From Ruminococcus flavefaciens (lineage in GTDB: Bacteria; Bacillota; Clostridia; Oscillospirales; Ruminococcaceae), in contig NZ_FNWV01000006.1 of assembly GCF_900108555.1 (NCBI RefSeq), positions 62,001-126,000 on the forward strand: DNA of 64,000 nucleotides, read 5' to 3'. The position numbers and the translations under genes were made by a program. The notes below the pieces were generated by a model. That model was not told where the DNA came from. It saw nothing but the letters and a program-made list of their open reading frames with translations, and did no database searches. Of the stretch, positions 36,328 through 43,648 are shown piece after piece; positions within the stretch are counted from its first letter, which is position 1, and every line of letters begins with the position of its first letter.

Positions 36328-37110
36328 TCAACGAAACAAACATAAGTAGCCGTTTATCCAATACTTGATCTCGCTGTCCCAGACATACTCATACAGCTTT
36401 TCAAGAGCCCTGGCTATCTTCTTTTGGGCAGCATTTCTCGTGATCATAAGCATATCGGCAATATCAGCAACAGACATCTTCTCATAGCCGAATATTCCCA
36501 GGTAGCAGCCAAGAATGTGCTGTTGTTCTGCTTTCAGTTTGGCATACTTCTGTCTTAGCAATGGATATACGGCTCGCTGGATAGCTTTCTTGCGGACATT
36601 ATCACCGATTGGAGCAATGCGTGGATTCTGGTCTTCATCGGTATTGTCATCATATGAGACCATGAGCTGTTCATAGTGAAAAGTGAAGTTCAGACAGTCT
36701 ATGACCAGCTTCTCCTTTATATTCAGTTCCTTGGCTATATCCTCAATACTTAGTCCGTCACCATGCAGCTTCTTGCACTTGCGTATCTGTGTCATAGTGC
36801 CGTGAGGGATATTGATGAGTCCATAGTATTCTTCAATATATCTCCACATCTTGCCGAAGATAAACGGATACAGATATGTCTGGAGCTTGCTTATAGTTGG
36901 ATCAAACTTCTTTTCACAGATACGCTCCACGAATTCCAATGCACCGACCTGTTCAAGATCCTGCTGCATATCCTCAGACAGCTTCAGTCCGCTTCGCTTG
37001 GCAATATCAGCAACAATATTATGGATATAGCCTATATTCTGTCTGTACAGCCTGTCAAGAGCTGTATCATTGCCGCTATAATACTGCTTAATCAGTTCAT
37101 CCGTTTTCAT
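36328..37110 (-). CDS. Sigma-70-family-like factor of the element
   Basis: 260 residues. Segments in order resemble sigma regions: region 2-like (DLEQVGALEFVERICEKKFDPTISKLQTYLYPFIFGKMWRYIEEY), a region 3-like helix-turn-helix (LSIEDIAKELNIKEKLV) and region 4-like HTH (KMSVADIADMLMITRNAAQKKIARALEKLYEY). It probably directs RNA polymerase to element promoters, or is a sigma-derived regulator. It overlaps the upstream minus-strand gene by 14 bp and is thus co-expressed with it. No ordinary host sigma of this size is expected here, so it is likely part of the mobile element. Confidence 0.75.
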   Translation of the reverse strand: MKTDELIKQYYSGNDTALDRLYRQNIGYIHNIVADIAKRSGLKLSEDMQQDLEQVGALEFVERICEKKFDPTISKLQTYLYPFIFGKMWRYIEEYYGLINIPHGTMTQIRKCKKLHGDGLSIEDIAKELNIKEKLVIDCLNFTFHYEQLMVSYDDNTDEDQNPRIAPIGDNVRKKAIQRAVYPLLRQKYAKLKAEQQHILGCYLGIFGYEKMSVADIADMLMITRNAAQKKIARALEKLYEYVWDSEIKYWINGYLCLFR

Positions 37111-38206
37111 CTTTCACCGCCTTTGGACGTCCACGCTTTGGTGGTTCAATACCGCACAGCTTGTACAGGTTATCAGAGGACATTTGCTTCTCGAATTCCT
37201 GATCACTGTACTTTGGTGATGTGGCAGCTATGTGATATATGGCTTCTGCTTTGTTCAATAATGTGTCGCGGACTTCTACCGTAATAGTTCCGCGCTGACA
37301 GCTTCGCATGATTCGGTGTACCGCTTTCTTGTATGTCTGATACTTTGGATTGTTGTCGTTACTATCTTTGATATGTGTCTTCCTGTATGCTATCTGCTTA
37401 CAAGTAAACTTAGGATCTTCAAGCGACGTCTTGTCGCAGAAGCGTGTTCTGTATGCGTTGGTTGAAAGGTAGAATCGTTTGCAGTGCTCGCACCTGCGGA
37501 TACAGTGACCTGTCATAAGACCCTTCATATAGTCGATTTTCAGTAAGGATTGCAGTGAAGATGTGTGATAATACTCAGCAATAATGTATTCACCGCTGCC
37601 CTCGGATTTTTCTCTCGGCACAAGAGTGAACGAGGTGAGCGTATCGTGATATTTGTATATGCCTTCGCTATGCTGTATCGGATTTATAATGTACTTGTAC
37701 GCTGAAGGTGAGGAGACAAAATCATAATATGCCGCAGCATAGTTCCAGGGCTCACATTTTCCGAGGTTCATTATCCAGTTTTTAATAAAGACAAAGATAG
37801 TCTGATTAAAGCTGTAAATATCTGAAATTATATCACCATATTTCAAAACCAGCGGAAGGAATGATATTGTTTTTTCAAGGATATCATCACTGCTTACTAA
37901 TGAACGAATTGTTTTGACAGATGCACCTATTACTTGAAAGATCTTATGTCTGCGCAGCAGACTGTCAATTTCGAAAAGTTTATCTATCCATAAATCAAGG
38001 TCCTTTTCATCAAGGTTTTCATTAAGCTTTTCGGGTACTATCATATCCTTCAGTTTTTTATGCTTATCTTTTATCTCATGGTACTCATCGGGAGTAATAT
38101 TCAGGCAGGACTCGGTAAGCTCACCGAGAAGAAAGTCCTGTCCGTCGACTTCAATTGTCTTTCCTTTGACGTAAAAACAAATATCAGAAAACATATGTTC
38201 TATCAC
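37097..38206 (-). CDS. DUF6076-like protein with a zinc-finger motif
   Basis: 369 residues of unknown function. Residues about 235-265 contain RCEHCKRFYLSTNAYRTRFCDK, a C-x2-C ... C arrangement like CGNR-type or recombinase-associated zinc fingers, followed by a basic segment (KYQTYKKAVHRIMRSCQRG). Proteins of this layout (DUF6076 as I recall it) often occur next to integrase and RepA genes in Clostridia. It is transcribed with the sigma-like gene. AGGTGAT lies 5 bp before the start on the minus strand. The name is from memory of the family and was not checked. Confidence 0.6.
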   Translation of the reverse strand: MIEHMFSDICFYVKGKTIEVDGQDFLLGELTESCLNITPDEYHEIKDKHKKLKDMIVPEKLNENLDEKDLDLWIDKLFEIDSLLRRHKIFQVIGASVKTIRSLVSSDDILEKTISFLPLVLKYGDIISDIYSFNQTIFVFIKNWIMNLGKCEPWNYAAAYYDFVSSPSAYKYIINPIQHSEGIYKYHDTLTSFTLVPREKSEGSGEYIIAEYYHTSSLQSLLKIDYMKGLMTGHCIRRCEHCKRFYLSTNAYRTRFCDKTSLEDPKFTCKQIAYRKTHIKDSNDNNPKYQTYKKAVHRIMRSCQRGTITVEVRDTLLNKAEAIYHIAATSPKYSDQEFEKQMSSDNLYKLCGIEPPKRGRPKAVKDENG

Positions 38207-38331
38207 CTCCGATTATAGTATATCACATCCAAAATCAAATTGCAAGTAAAATTGTCGTTTTTAATAAAAAATAATTGTTACCTGATTATATGCAAAATCA
38301 AAAAACTGTACCATAATATATTTAGAGGGCA

Positions 38332-38362
38332 AAACGCTTCGCATTTCGCGGAGCGTTTTTTT
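38332..38362 (+). terminator. Hairpin terminator in the divergent region before the RepA-like gene
   Basis: ACGCTTCGC ATTT (C)GCGGAGCGT and a run of seven T, plus-strand orientation, 65 bp upstream of the RepA-like ATG. It may protect the gene from read-through or attenuate it. Confidence 0.7.
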
Positions 38363-38427
38363 GCTGTCAAAATAAAGGGGGGATAGTTATAGGAAACGAA
38401 TTAAAAATCTACAACAGCGAGTACATT

Positions 38428-39489
38428 ATGACAACTCCGCTGGAAAAACAGGAGTACATCATCTACAAAATGATGTACCCGGGACTGTATATCCTTGCAG
38501 GCGCACCTAAGATAGGCAAGTCTTGGTTAGCGTTGGACTTGTGTATGTCGGTTGCAAACGGCGAACAGTTTCTCAAACACGATACGAATACAGGTCAGGT
38601 ATTGTATCTCAGTCTTGAGGACAACCTTCTGCGCTTGCAGAACAGGATATACGAACTCACAGATGAACCTTGTGAGAACTTGAACTTTGCAATCGAAGCG
38701 CAATCAATAGGCAATGGTCTTGAAGAAGAACTTGAAAAGAGTAAGCAGAAACTTCCGAATCTGAAAGTGATTGTTATTGATACGCTTCAGAAAGTCAGGT
38801 GCAATACTGATGTCAATTACGGCTCTGACTACAAAGAACTTTCTGTGCTGAAAGCGCTTGCGGACAAGCTGAAAGTTGCAATACTTGTTGTACATCACAC
38901 TCGCAAGTGTTATGACAGCGATCCGTTTAATATGGTATCAGGCTCGACAGGAATCATCGGAAGTGTTGACGGTATCTTGGTGATGATAGAAGAGCGTCGC
39001 GGCAGCGGTAAAGCTAAACTCCATTGCGCAGGTCGTGACATCGAACACCTTGAATTGAACTTGGAGTTTGCAAATCACAGGTGGAACGTGGTTGATGTTG
39101 TGCCGGAGCATAAGCCCGACCTTTTCTCTTTTGCAATACATGATTTGATGGTCGATGAAAAACGTTTTACAGGTTCGGCGACTGAACTCTGCAAGCTGAT
39201 GTACAAACGCTTCGGTCAAGAGTATGCTCCCAACTGGATGACGAGAAATCTTGTTCAGCACACCGATGAATTAAAAGTGTACGGAGTGCAATTCAGTATG
39301 CGGAGAAGTCATGGCTCACGAATACTTGAACTTGTTTATGACCAGTCGGGTGACAGTAAAAATGGAAGCCTGCTGTGGGTAGAAATTGCTGACCATACCG
39401 GCACCCGAAATTCAGAAAACGTCTATTTACCTTTGTTTGAGGTGAGTGACGGTAAAAATGCGGGTGACGGCATATGTGGTTCAGGGTGA
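38428..39489 (+). CDS. RepA-like hexameric helicase / AAA_25 ATPase
   Basis: 353 residues from ATG 38428. Walker A GAPKIGKSWLALDL near residue 28, LYLSLEDNLLRLQNR, Walker B LKVIVIDTLQKV and the sensor-like ILVVHHTRK are typical of RSF1010 RepA/RecA-fold ATPases found on plasmids and integrative elements. ATG 38428 has no ribosome site. The frame continues upstream to a non-standard ATA at 38389 that stands 6 bp after a strong AAAGGGGGG (38374-38382), so an unusual start or a mutated one is possible. The C-terminus overlaps GGGTGAC repeats. Probable role: replication or unwinding of the excised element. Confidence 0.8.
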   Translation: MTTPLEKQEYIIYKMMYPGLYILAGAPKIGKSWLALDLCMSVANGEQFLKHDTNTGQVLYLSLEDNLLRLQNRIYELTDEPCENLNFAIEAQSIGNGLEEELEKSKQKLPNLKVIVIDTLQKVRCNTDVNYGSDYKELSVLKALADKLKVAILVVHHTRKCYDSDPFNMVSGSTGIIGSVDGILVMIEERRGSGKAKLHCAGRDIEHLELNLEFANHRWNVVDVVPEHKPDLFSFAIHDLMVDEKRFTGSATELCKLMYKRFGQEYAPNWMTRNLVQHTDELKVYGVQFSMRRSHGSRILELVYDQSGDSKNGSLLWVEIADHTGTRNSENVYLPLFEVSDGKNAGDGICGSG

Positions 39490-39518
39490 CGGTATAGTGC
39501 TCTCGGGTGACAGTAAAA
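39348..39518. repeat. Iteron-like GGGTGAC-R-GTA direct repeats
   Basis: GGGTGAC or GAGTGAC words begin at 39348, 39444, 39462, 39484 and 39505, the last four spaced 18, 22 and 21 bp apart; most continue -R-GTA. They lie at the end of and just after the RepA-like gene, as replication iterons do. Confidence 0.5.
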
Positions 39519-39930
39519 TCACGCACAAAAACGCCCATTTTTGCCGCCAATACAGAAATCGTGTAGTTATCCCACCTGCGGCGGTGAAAGCGATTGTGGC
39601 GCAACGTGGAGCAAGTGTGGCGATACCGCACAGATACTATCGGCAGAGGGAAAAGTGAAGGTGATATCATCACCGTGAAAGGAGTGGTCAGAGTGGAAAA
39701 ATATCTGAAAATCGGGCAGTGACTGTCTGTTGCAGGATAAAGTTTCGGGGTCGCAGCCCCCGAAACGGTCACAGCGGAACGGCAAAGCCGACCGCAAAAT
39801 AGCAGAAAAAGAGGGGTCCGCTAAAAGGAGTCGTAACTTCGCTGAGTGTTACGGTTCAGGAGTCGGAAATGAAAGAATCAGCGAAACATAGGACAATAAA
39901 CGGTGTCGGAGAGTAATAATGGAGGGGAAT
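39490..39930. other. Intergenic region after the RepA-like gene with hairpins
   Basis: A 70-codon frame (39446-39658) could encode ...VVIPPAAVKAIVAQRGASVAIPHRYY..., which looks protein-like but has no ribosome site and no recognised family; it may be a remnant of another element gene. GTTTCGGGG/CCCCGAAAC (39742-39750 / 39758-39766) forms a perfect stem. The rest holds nothing I can name. Confidence 0.4.
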
Positions 39931-40350
39931 ATGGAGAAAAAGGAAAAACAGGCGGTGTGGCTCTACCCTAGGACAAAAGAGCTGATGGTCGATCATTTGA
40001 AGGCGGCAAATGCTACATCTCAGAGTGACTTCATTGAGAAAGCGATAAGGTTTTATTCAGGCTACCTCGATTGCAATTCGGGTACCGCAACGGAGTATCT
40101 CGCGCACGTTCTGACTTCAATTATCGATGGAATTGTCAAAGGCTCGGAGTACAGGATCAACCGCGGGCTCTTCAAGCTGGCGGTGGAGTCGGCTATGCAG
40201 TCTCACATTATCGCGGCAGTAAATGATGTTGACGACGAAACGATTGACGACCTCAGGGGAATGTGTGTCGATGAAGTTGCTCACATCAACGGCGTGATAA
40301 ACTTCGAGAGAGCATACGATTATCAGAAAGGGGATGATGACGATGAGTGA
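39931..40350 (+). CDS. Ribbon-helix-helix family protein A
   Basis: 139 residues from ATG 39931, with GGAGGGG (39921-39927) 3-4 bp upstream. The N-terminal QAVWLYPRTKELMVDHLKAANATSQSDFIEKAIRFYSGYL is a ribbon-helix-helix-type DNA-binding region (strand, helix, SQSDFIEKAI helix). The C-terminal part (TSIIDGIVKGSEYRINRGLFKLAVESAM) is shared with the next gene's product. The last 40 bases before the stop are very acidic (KGDDDDE). Such proteins on mobile elements act as copy-number, relaxosome-accessory or transcription regulators; which one is not evident. Confidence 0.65.
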   Translation: MEKKEKQAVWLYPRTKELMVDHLKAANATSQSDFIEKAIRFYSGYLDCNSGTATEYLAHVLTSIIDGIVKGSEYRINRGLFKLAVESAMQSHIIAAVNDVDDETIDDLRGMCVDEVAHINGVINFERAYDYQKGDDDDE

Positions 40351-40771
40351 AAAAGTGAGAACAGGGATATATATTTCTGAGGACTTGCTCCGCGAGTGCG
40401 ACGAGTATCTTTCCAAGAACGACGGCAGCCGCTCGGAGCTTATCGAGTCTGCGCTGAGATTTTATCTCGCAACGAGGAAGATAAAAGACAAGTCGGAGGT
40501 GCTTGTCCCTGAGCTTGCAGAGTGCATAGCCGCGGCAAGTGACGAAGGCATAACGAAAATCTCAAAGGGACTTTTCCGTTACGCAGTAGAGGTCGAAATG
40601 CTCATTGCACTGCTGGCGGAGACTTTCGAAGTCAGCAAGAATCACCTCAAAGACGTCCGCCGTGAGGCTGTCAACAACGTCCGCAGAACGAGAGGAAAGG
40701 TCAACCTCGATGACCTTATCATGCGTAATGAGCGTGAAGGTATCGTCGATAATGATGACTCCCCGATATAG
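40343..40771 (+). CDS. Ribbon-helix-helix family protein B (paralogue)
   Basis: 142 residues from ATG 40343 (GGGG at 40330-40333), overlapping the preceding gene by 8 bp. RTGIYISEDLLRECDEYLSKNDGSRSELIESALRFYLATRK is a clear RHH region, and ECIAAASDEGITKISKGLFRYAVEVEMLIALLAETFEV parallels the C-terminal half of protein A. The pair therefore arose by tandem duplication and may form heterodimers. Same operon, same element. Confidence 0.7.
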   Translation: MSEKVRTGIYISEDLLRECDEYLSKNDGSRSELIESALRFYLATRKIKDKSEVLVPELAECIAAASDEGITKISKGLFRYAVEVEMLIALLAETFEVSKNHLKDVRREAVNNVRRTRGKVNLDDLIMRNEREGIVDNDDSPI

Positions 40772-41330
40772 GGACTCGACTATCGTGACGGTACTTGAAG
40801 TCCCAAAACAGGACTGCACTCTATCCTTGCTCAGCACCGAGTTCCCGAAATGGGAATTCGGTATGGTGGGATGAAACATCCCGTCATGACGATGGGGTGG
40901 TGAATCGCCACCTCGCCACCTGAGTCGGCAAATCGCAGACGCAGTAAAGGGGCATCCAAAGCGGACTGAGCTGATGTATGGAAACACGACGGCAGCTCAC
41001 GGTGAACGCTGCGTTCACCGTACTGCACTCGCCCTGATTCGGGGCAGGTGGTGAACAGATTGTTCAGTACCGACAGGCGTTGACGAAACGGCAGCACCTT
41101 CATATCATCCATATCGGAAGGCATGAGCTGACAGAACAATTCGTTCGGTCAGGAGATGGAGTAACAAAACGTGACGGCATCTCAATCACCAAAGGATGTC
41201 ACAAAACGTGACATCCTTTGCAATAAGGGTATCGTGAAAAACTATACCCTTAACATTAATCGAGGGTACGGTAATTCACCGTACCCTTTAATTCTAAGTA
41301 AAGGAATGATAAAAGTGAACAATTCAAATC
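40772..41330. other. Hairpin-saturated non-coding stretch (candidate replication or transfer origin)
   Basis: About 560 bases without a gene but with many stems: ACCGAGTTCCC/GGGAATTCGGT (40836-40862, two mismatches), GGGATG/CATCCC (40868-40882), ACGGTGAAC/GTTCACCGT (40999-41021), CTGAC-GAAC/GTTCGGTCAG (41128-41152), then three tandem perfect stems at 41191-41219, 41225-41251 and 41263-41287. Dense stems beside RepA-like and RHH genes suggest an origin. Confidence 0.5.
41191..41287. repeat. Three consecutive perfect inverted repeats
   Basis: Stem 1: AAAGGATGTCAC/GTGACATCCTTT (12 bp, 5-base loop). Stem 2: AAGGGTAT/ATACCCTT (8 bp). Stem 3: AGGGTACGGT/ACCGTACCCT (10 bp, 5-base loop). They are separated by 5 and 11 bases, and their arm sequences are unrelated except for GGGTA. 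Confidence 0.75.
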
Positions 41331-41373
41331 ACACAGGAAACGAGATAAAGACAATGAGAAGGAGTATGATCGA

Positions 41374-41568
41374 ATGGCTGAAAACAAAACAGAGACTAAA
41401 ATCGTAATGCTTACCATAAAGCAGGCGGCAGCTCTGGTGGAGGGGCTGACCGAATACAGAGTCCGCCAGATGTGCCTGAGCGGTCAGGTGCCGCACATCA
41501 TGGCAGGCAACAAATATCTTATCAACAAGGAATTATTCCTGAAATATCTGCGCGGGGAGACCGCGTAA
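41374..41568 (+). CDS. xis: Excisionase / recombination directionality factor
   Basis: 64 residues. MLTIKQAAALVEGLTEYRVRQMCLSGQVPHIMAGNKYLINKELFLKYL is the winged-helix MerR/excisionase (helix_turn_helix_17) pattern: HTH, then a basic wing with AGNKYLI. AAGGAG about 10 bp before the ATG serves as ribosome site. It lies about 100 bp upstream of the integrase gene and should direct the integrase towards excision. Confidence 0.85.
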   Translation: MAENKTETKIVMLTIKQAAALVEGLTEYRVRQMCLSGQVPHIMAGNKYLINKELFLKYLRGETA

Positions 41569-41581
41569 AAAAATAGTGGAA

Positions 41582-41647
41582 ATGGCGCGTTTTTTCTGGA
41601 CTTCCGTACCGAGTTGTGGTATGATGTCGTTGGCAAAAACGCGCCAT
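41582..41647. promoter_or_regulatory. Integrase promoter enclosed by a 13-bp inverted repeat
   Basis: ATGGCGCGTTTTT (41582-41594) and AAAAACGCGCCAT (41635-41647) are perfect inverted copies. Between them TGGACT, a 17-bp spacer and TATGAT suggest a promoter. Read-through transcripts from xis could fold the repeat; transcripts starting inside could not. Confidence 0.6.
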
Positions 41648-41669
41648 ATTTATGAAGGAGGGAAAATAT

Positions 41670-42941
41670 ATGGCGACTATAAGAAAAAGACCGAATGGTT
41701 CATTCGAGATAAAAGTATCATGCGGCTACGATATTTACGGAAGGCAGCATAATCAGTACAAAAGCTATTACCCCGAACCCGGCATGACACCTCGTCAGAT
41801 CGATAAAGAGGTCAACAAACAGGCGGTGCTGTTCGAGGAGGAGTGCAAGAAAGGTCAGATAACATCGGCGGTCAAGTTTGAGACATTCGCCGAGCAGTGG
41901 TTTGATGAGTACGCAAAGGTCAACCTGAGACCGACCACATTCTCAAAAATGCGGCAGGTCACCAAGCGAATCTACGCTGCCATCGGACACAAGCGTATGG
42001 ACAAGATAACGTCCAGAGACATACAAATGTTCATCACCGACCTTATTGTGAACGGCAGGCACATGGTCACAGGCAAGCCGTTGTCACGAAAGACTGCTAT
42101 ACATCACCTGAGCTTTATCAGCGATATATTCAGCTATGCTATCCGTATGGGAATGCTGACGGACAATCCGTGCAGCCGAGTTGTGATACCAAAACTGGAG
42201 CAGAAGGAAAAGGAGATATACACCCTTGACGAAGTGAAGAAGCTGTTTGAAGATCTGGGCTATGAGCCTATGTGGTTTCAGGTCTACATAACACTGGCGA
42301 TATACAGCGGCTTCCGAAGGAGCGAAATGCTGGGACTGGAGTGGAAGGACATCGACTTTGACTACAACACCATAAGAGTCCGCAGAACTTCACATTACAC
42401 ACCTGCAAAGGGAATCTACACGGATACTACAAAAACTAAGAAGTCTCAGCGAGTGGCAAAGTTCCCCGAGGACGTAATGGATATGCTGAAGAAGTACCGC
42501 AAGGAGCAGAGAAAAGAAGCTCGTCGGCTGGGAACGAAGTGGGAAGATAACGACAGGCTGTTCACCAAATGGAACGGTTCACCCATGTATCCGGAAATGC
42601 CGTACAAGTATCTGAAAAGCTACTGCGAGAAGATTGACATACCCTTCCGTGGCATACATTCACTGCGGCACCTTCACGCTTCACTTCTCATCTACGAGGG
42701 CATAGACGTAGTAGCTGTGTCAGCCGATATGGGACACAGTATCGTAGGAACGACCCTGAACCTGTACTCCCATATGTTCCAGGAGGCAAGAGCAAGAAAC
42801 TGTGATGCCATAACCAATGCACTGAGATTTACTCGAGAGGGGAAAGACGCTAAACCTAAGTCCGCAAAGGAGGCTGAACCTGACATTGACGAAGATGAGG
42901 ACGAGCTTGAAGAAGAAAATATGGAGCAGACTATGGCATAA
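41670..42941 (+). CDS. int: Tyrosine-family site-specific integrase
   Basis: 423 residues from ATG 41670, GGAGGG 7 bp upstream; an in-frame ATG at 41652 lies before the ribosome site. N-terminal AP2-like arm-binding region (KRPNGSFEIKVSCGYDIYGRQ), a SAM-like core-binding domain (FAEQWFDEYAKVNLRPTTFSKMRQV) and a catalytic domain with R (YSGFRRSEMLGLEW), H-x-x-R (HSLRHLHASLL), H (DMGHSIVGTTLNLYSHMF, with the Tyr nucleophile in NLYSHMF). The C-terminus carries an acidic tail (DEDEDELEEENMEQ). It lies about 150 bp from the tmRNA 3' end, where its att core lies. Confidence 0.95.
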   Translation: MATIRKRPNGSFEIKVSCGYDIYGRQHNQYKSYYPEPGMTPRQIDKEVNKQAVLFEEECKKGQITSAVKFETFAEQWFDEYAKVNLRPTTFSKMRQVTKRIYAAIGHKRMDKITSRDIQMFITDLIVNGRHMVTGKPLSRKTAIHHLSFISDIFSYAIRMGMLTDNPCSRVVIPKLEQKEKEIYTLDEVKKLFEDLGYEPMWFQVYITLAIYSGFRRSEMLGLEWKDIDFDYNTIRVRRTSHYTPAKGIYTDTTKTKKSQRVAKFPEDVMDMLKKYRKEQRKEARRLGTKWEDNDRLFTKWNGSPMYPEMPYKYLKSYCEKIDIPFRGIHSLRHLHASLLIYEGIDVVAVSADMGHSIVGTTLNLYSHMFQEARARNCDAITNALRFTREGKDAKPKSAKEAEPDIDEDEDELEEENMEQTMA

Positions 42942-42949
42942 AAATACTC

Positions 42950-42976
42950 CGCAGAGCCAGAACTCTGCGGAGCGTC
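42950..42976 (+). terminator. Hairpin after the integrase gene
   Basis: CTCCGCAGAG and CTCTGCGGAG arms with a short loop, 9 bp after the integrase stop; the same hairpin, slightly altered, recurs in the relic at 8143-8171. Confidence 0.65.
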
Positions 42977-42995
42977 TGATATTGTTAAATAAAAA

Positions 42996-43020
42996 AATAA
43001 GTGGTCAATAAGTGGTTGAG
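42996..43020. repeat. Paired AAGTGGT arm-type sites, right end
   Basis: AAGTGGT at 42999 and 43010, 11 bp apart, matching the pair inside the left end. Confidence 0.55.
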
Positions 43021-43027
43021 AGCACTT

Positions 43028-43078
43028 TTAAAAAAGAACGAGCTCGCAAAATGGCTATTCTAAGCCGTTTGCGAGCCT
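43028..43078 (-). terminator. Terminator downstream of tmRNA
   Basis: On the minus strand GGCTCGCAAACGGCT and AGCCATTTTGCGAGC form a long stem followed by TCGTTCTTTTTT. It lies inside the proposed element end, so the element would restore termination of ssrA after integration. Confidence 0.7.
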
Positions 43079-43087
43079 TGCTTCTAG

Positions 43088-43454
43088 TGGAGGCGAGGGG
43101 AATTGAACCCCTGTCCGAAAGCCCATTCATGCAACTTTCTACGAGCGTATTTTACCTATTATGATTCCCTGAGTCTGCCGCCGATAAACGGGCTGTAGTC
43201 ACAGGTAGTCCGTATACAACTGACGGACACGGACACTTCCGACAGTCGTTCACCGCTCATCGATGCCCAAGCGAGAGCCGCGGTACTCCCTCGGTGGACA
43301 GAAGCTGACTTAAGCAGCTACCAGTTCGCTATTTCTAGAAACTGTAATGTTATTTCTTGCGTTTATATTTAAACGTGGCGCAGGTTATGGAGATCACGCC
43401 ATTCTCCGCTCGCTTATCACACTTCAAGACCCCCGTCGAAACCTTTACGCCCCC
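43088..43454 (-). ncRNA. ssrA: Transfer-messenger RNA (tmRNA)
   Basis: 367 nucleotides on the minus strand. The 5' end GGGGGCGTAAAGGTTTCGACGG pairs through GGGGGCG with CGCCTCC at the 3' end to make the alanine-type acceptor stem; CCA is not encoded. The T-arm GGGGTTCAATTCCCC is present. The resume codon GCA at 43360-43358 opens a tag ORF ending GTA GCT GCT TAA at 43310; the tag reads ARNNITVSRNSELVAA. tmRNA rescues stalled ribosomes together with SmpB, whose gene lies 1.9 kb away. Its 3' end is the attachment core of the neighbouring element. Confidence 0.95.
43090..43107. repeat. Right attachment core within the tmRNA 3' end
   Basis: GAGGCGAGGGGAATTGAA, the acceptor/T-arm 3' side of ssrA; the matching copy is at 8271-8288. 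Confidence 0.65.
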
Positions 43455-43499
43455 ATATGAATGAGGGTACAGGTTGGGGAGCTTTAGTGCTCCATTAAC

Positions 43500-43528
43500 A
43501 TTATAACTTGTTTCTGCTGATTTGTCAA
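43500..43528 (-). promoter_or_regulatory. Consensus promoter of ssrA
   Basis: Minus strand TTGACA (43528-43523), 17-bp spacer, TATAAT (43505-43500), about 46 bp upstream of the mature tmRNA 5' end. A GGAGC/GCTCC stem lies in the removed leader. Confidence 0.85.
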
Positions 43529-43648
43529 CAGTGAATATTGTCACGGCTTGTTATTTTTGATCGCAACTTATACACAACTTTGCGGAACGCTTAGGGCGGC
43601 GTTCCCTACAGAAAGGGATCTGTCAACAGCAAACGGTGACGTTATTTG

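Larger units (their letters stand above)
8271..43107. mobile_element. Proposed 34.8-kb ssrA-integrated element carrying a surface-polysaccharide locus
   Basis: GAG-R-CGAGGGGAATTGAA occurs at 8271-8288 and 43090-43107 (17 of 18 bases identical). The right copy is the T-arm/acceptor 3' end of the tmRNA gene, a well-known target of tyrosine recombinases. Just inside each end lies a pair of AAGTGGT words separated by exactly 11 bp (left 8406 and 8417; right 42999 and 43010), as expected for integrase arm sites. The integrase and excisionase genes adjoin the right end. RepA-like ATPase, RHH proteins and a hairpin-rich stretch sit beside them. No relaxase, conjugation pilus or phage structural gene is visible, so it could be a mobilizable island or a degraded element. 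That the polysaccharide genes travel with it is inference from the positions of the repeats. Confidence 0.65.

Noticed and set aside
36763..37284. 173-codon plus-strand ORF
   Set aside because: Antisense shadow of the sigma-like and DUF6076-like genes.
41171..41407. 78-codon ORF through the three inverted repeats
   Set aside because: Overlaps xis, runs through the hairpins and has no ribosome site or family match.
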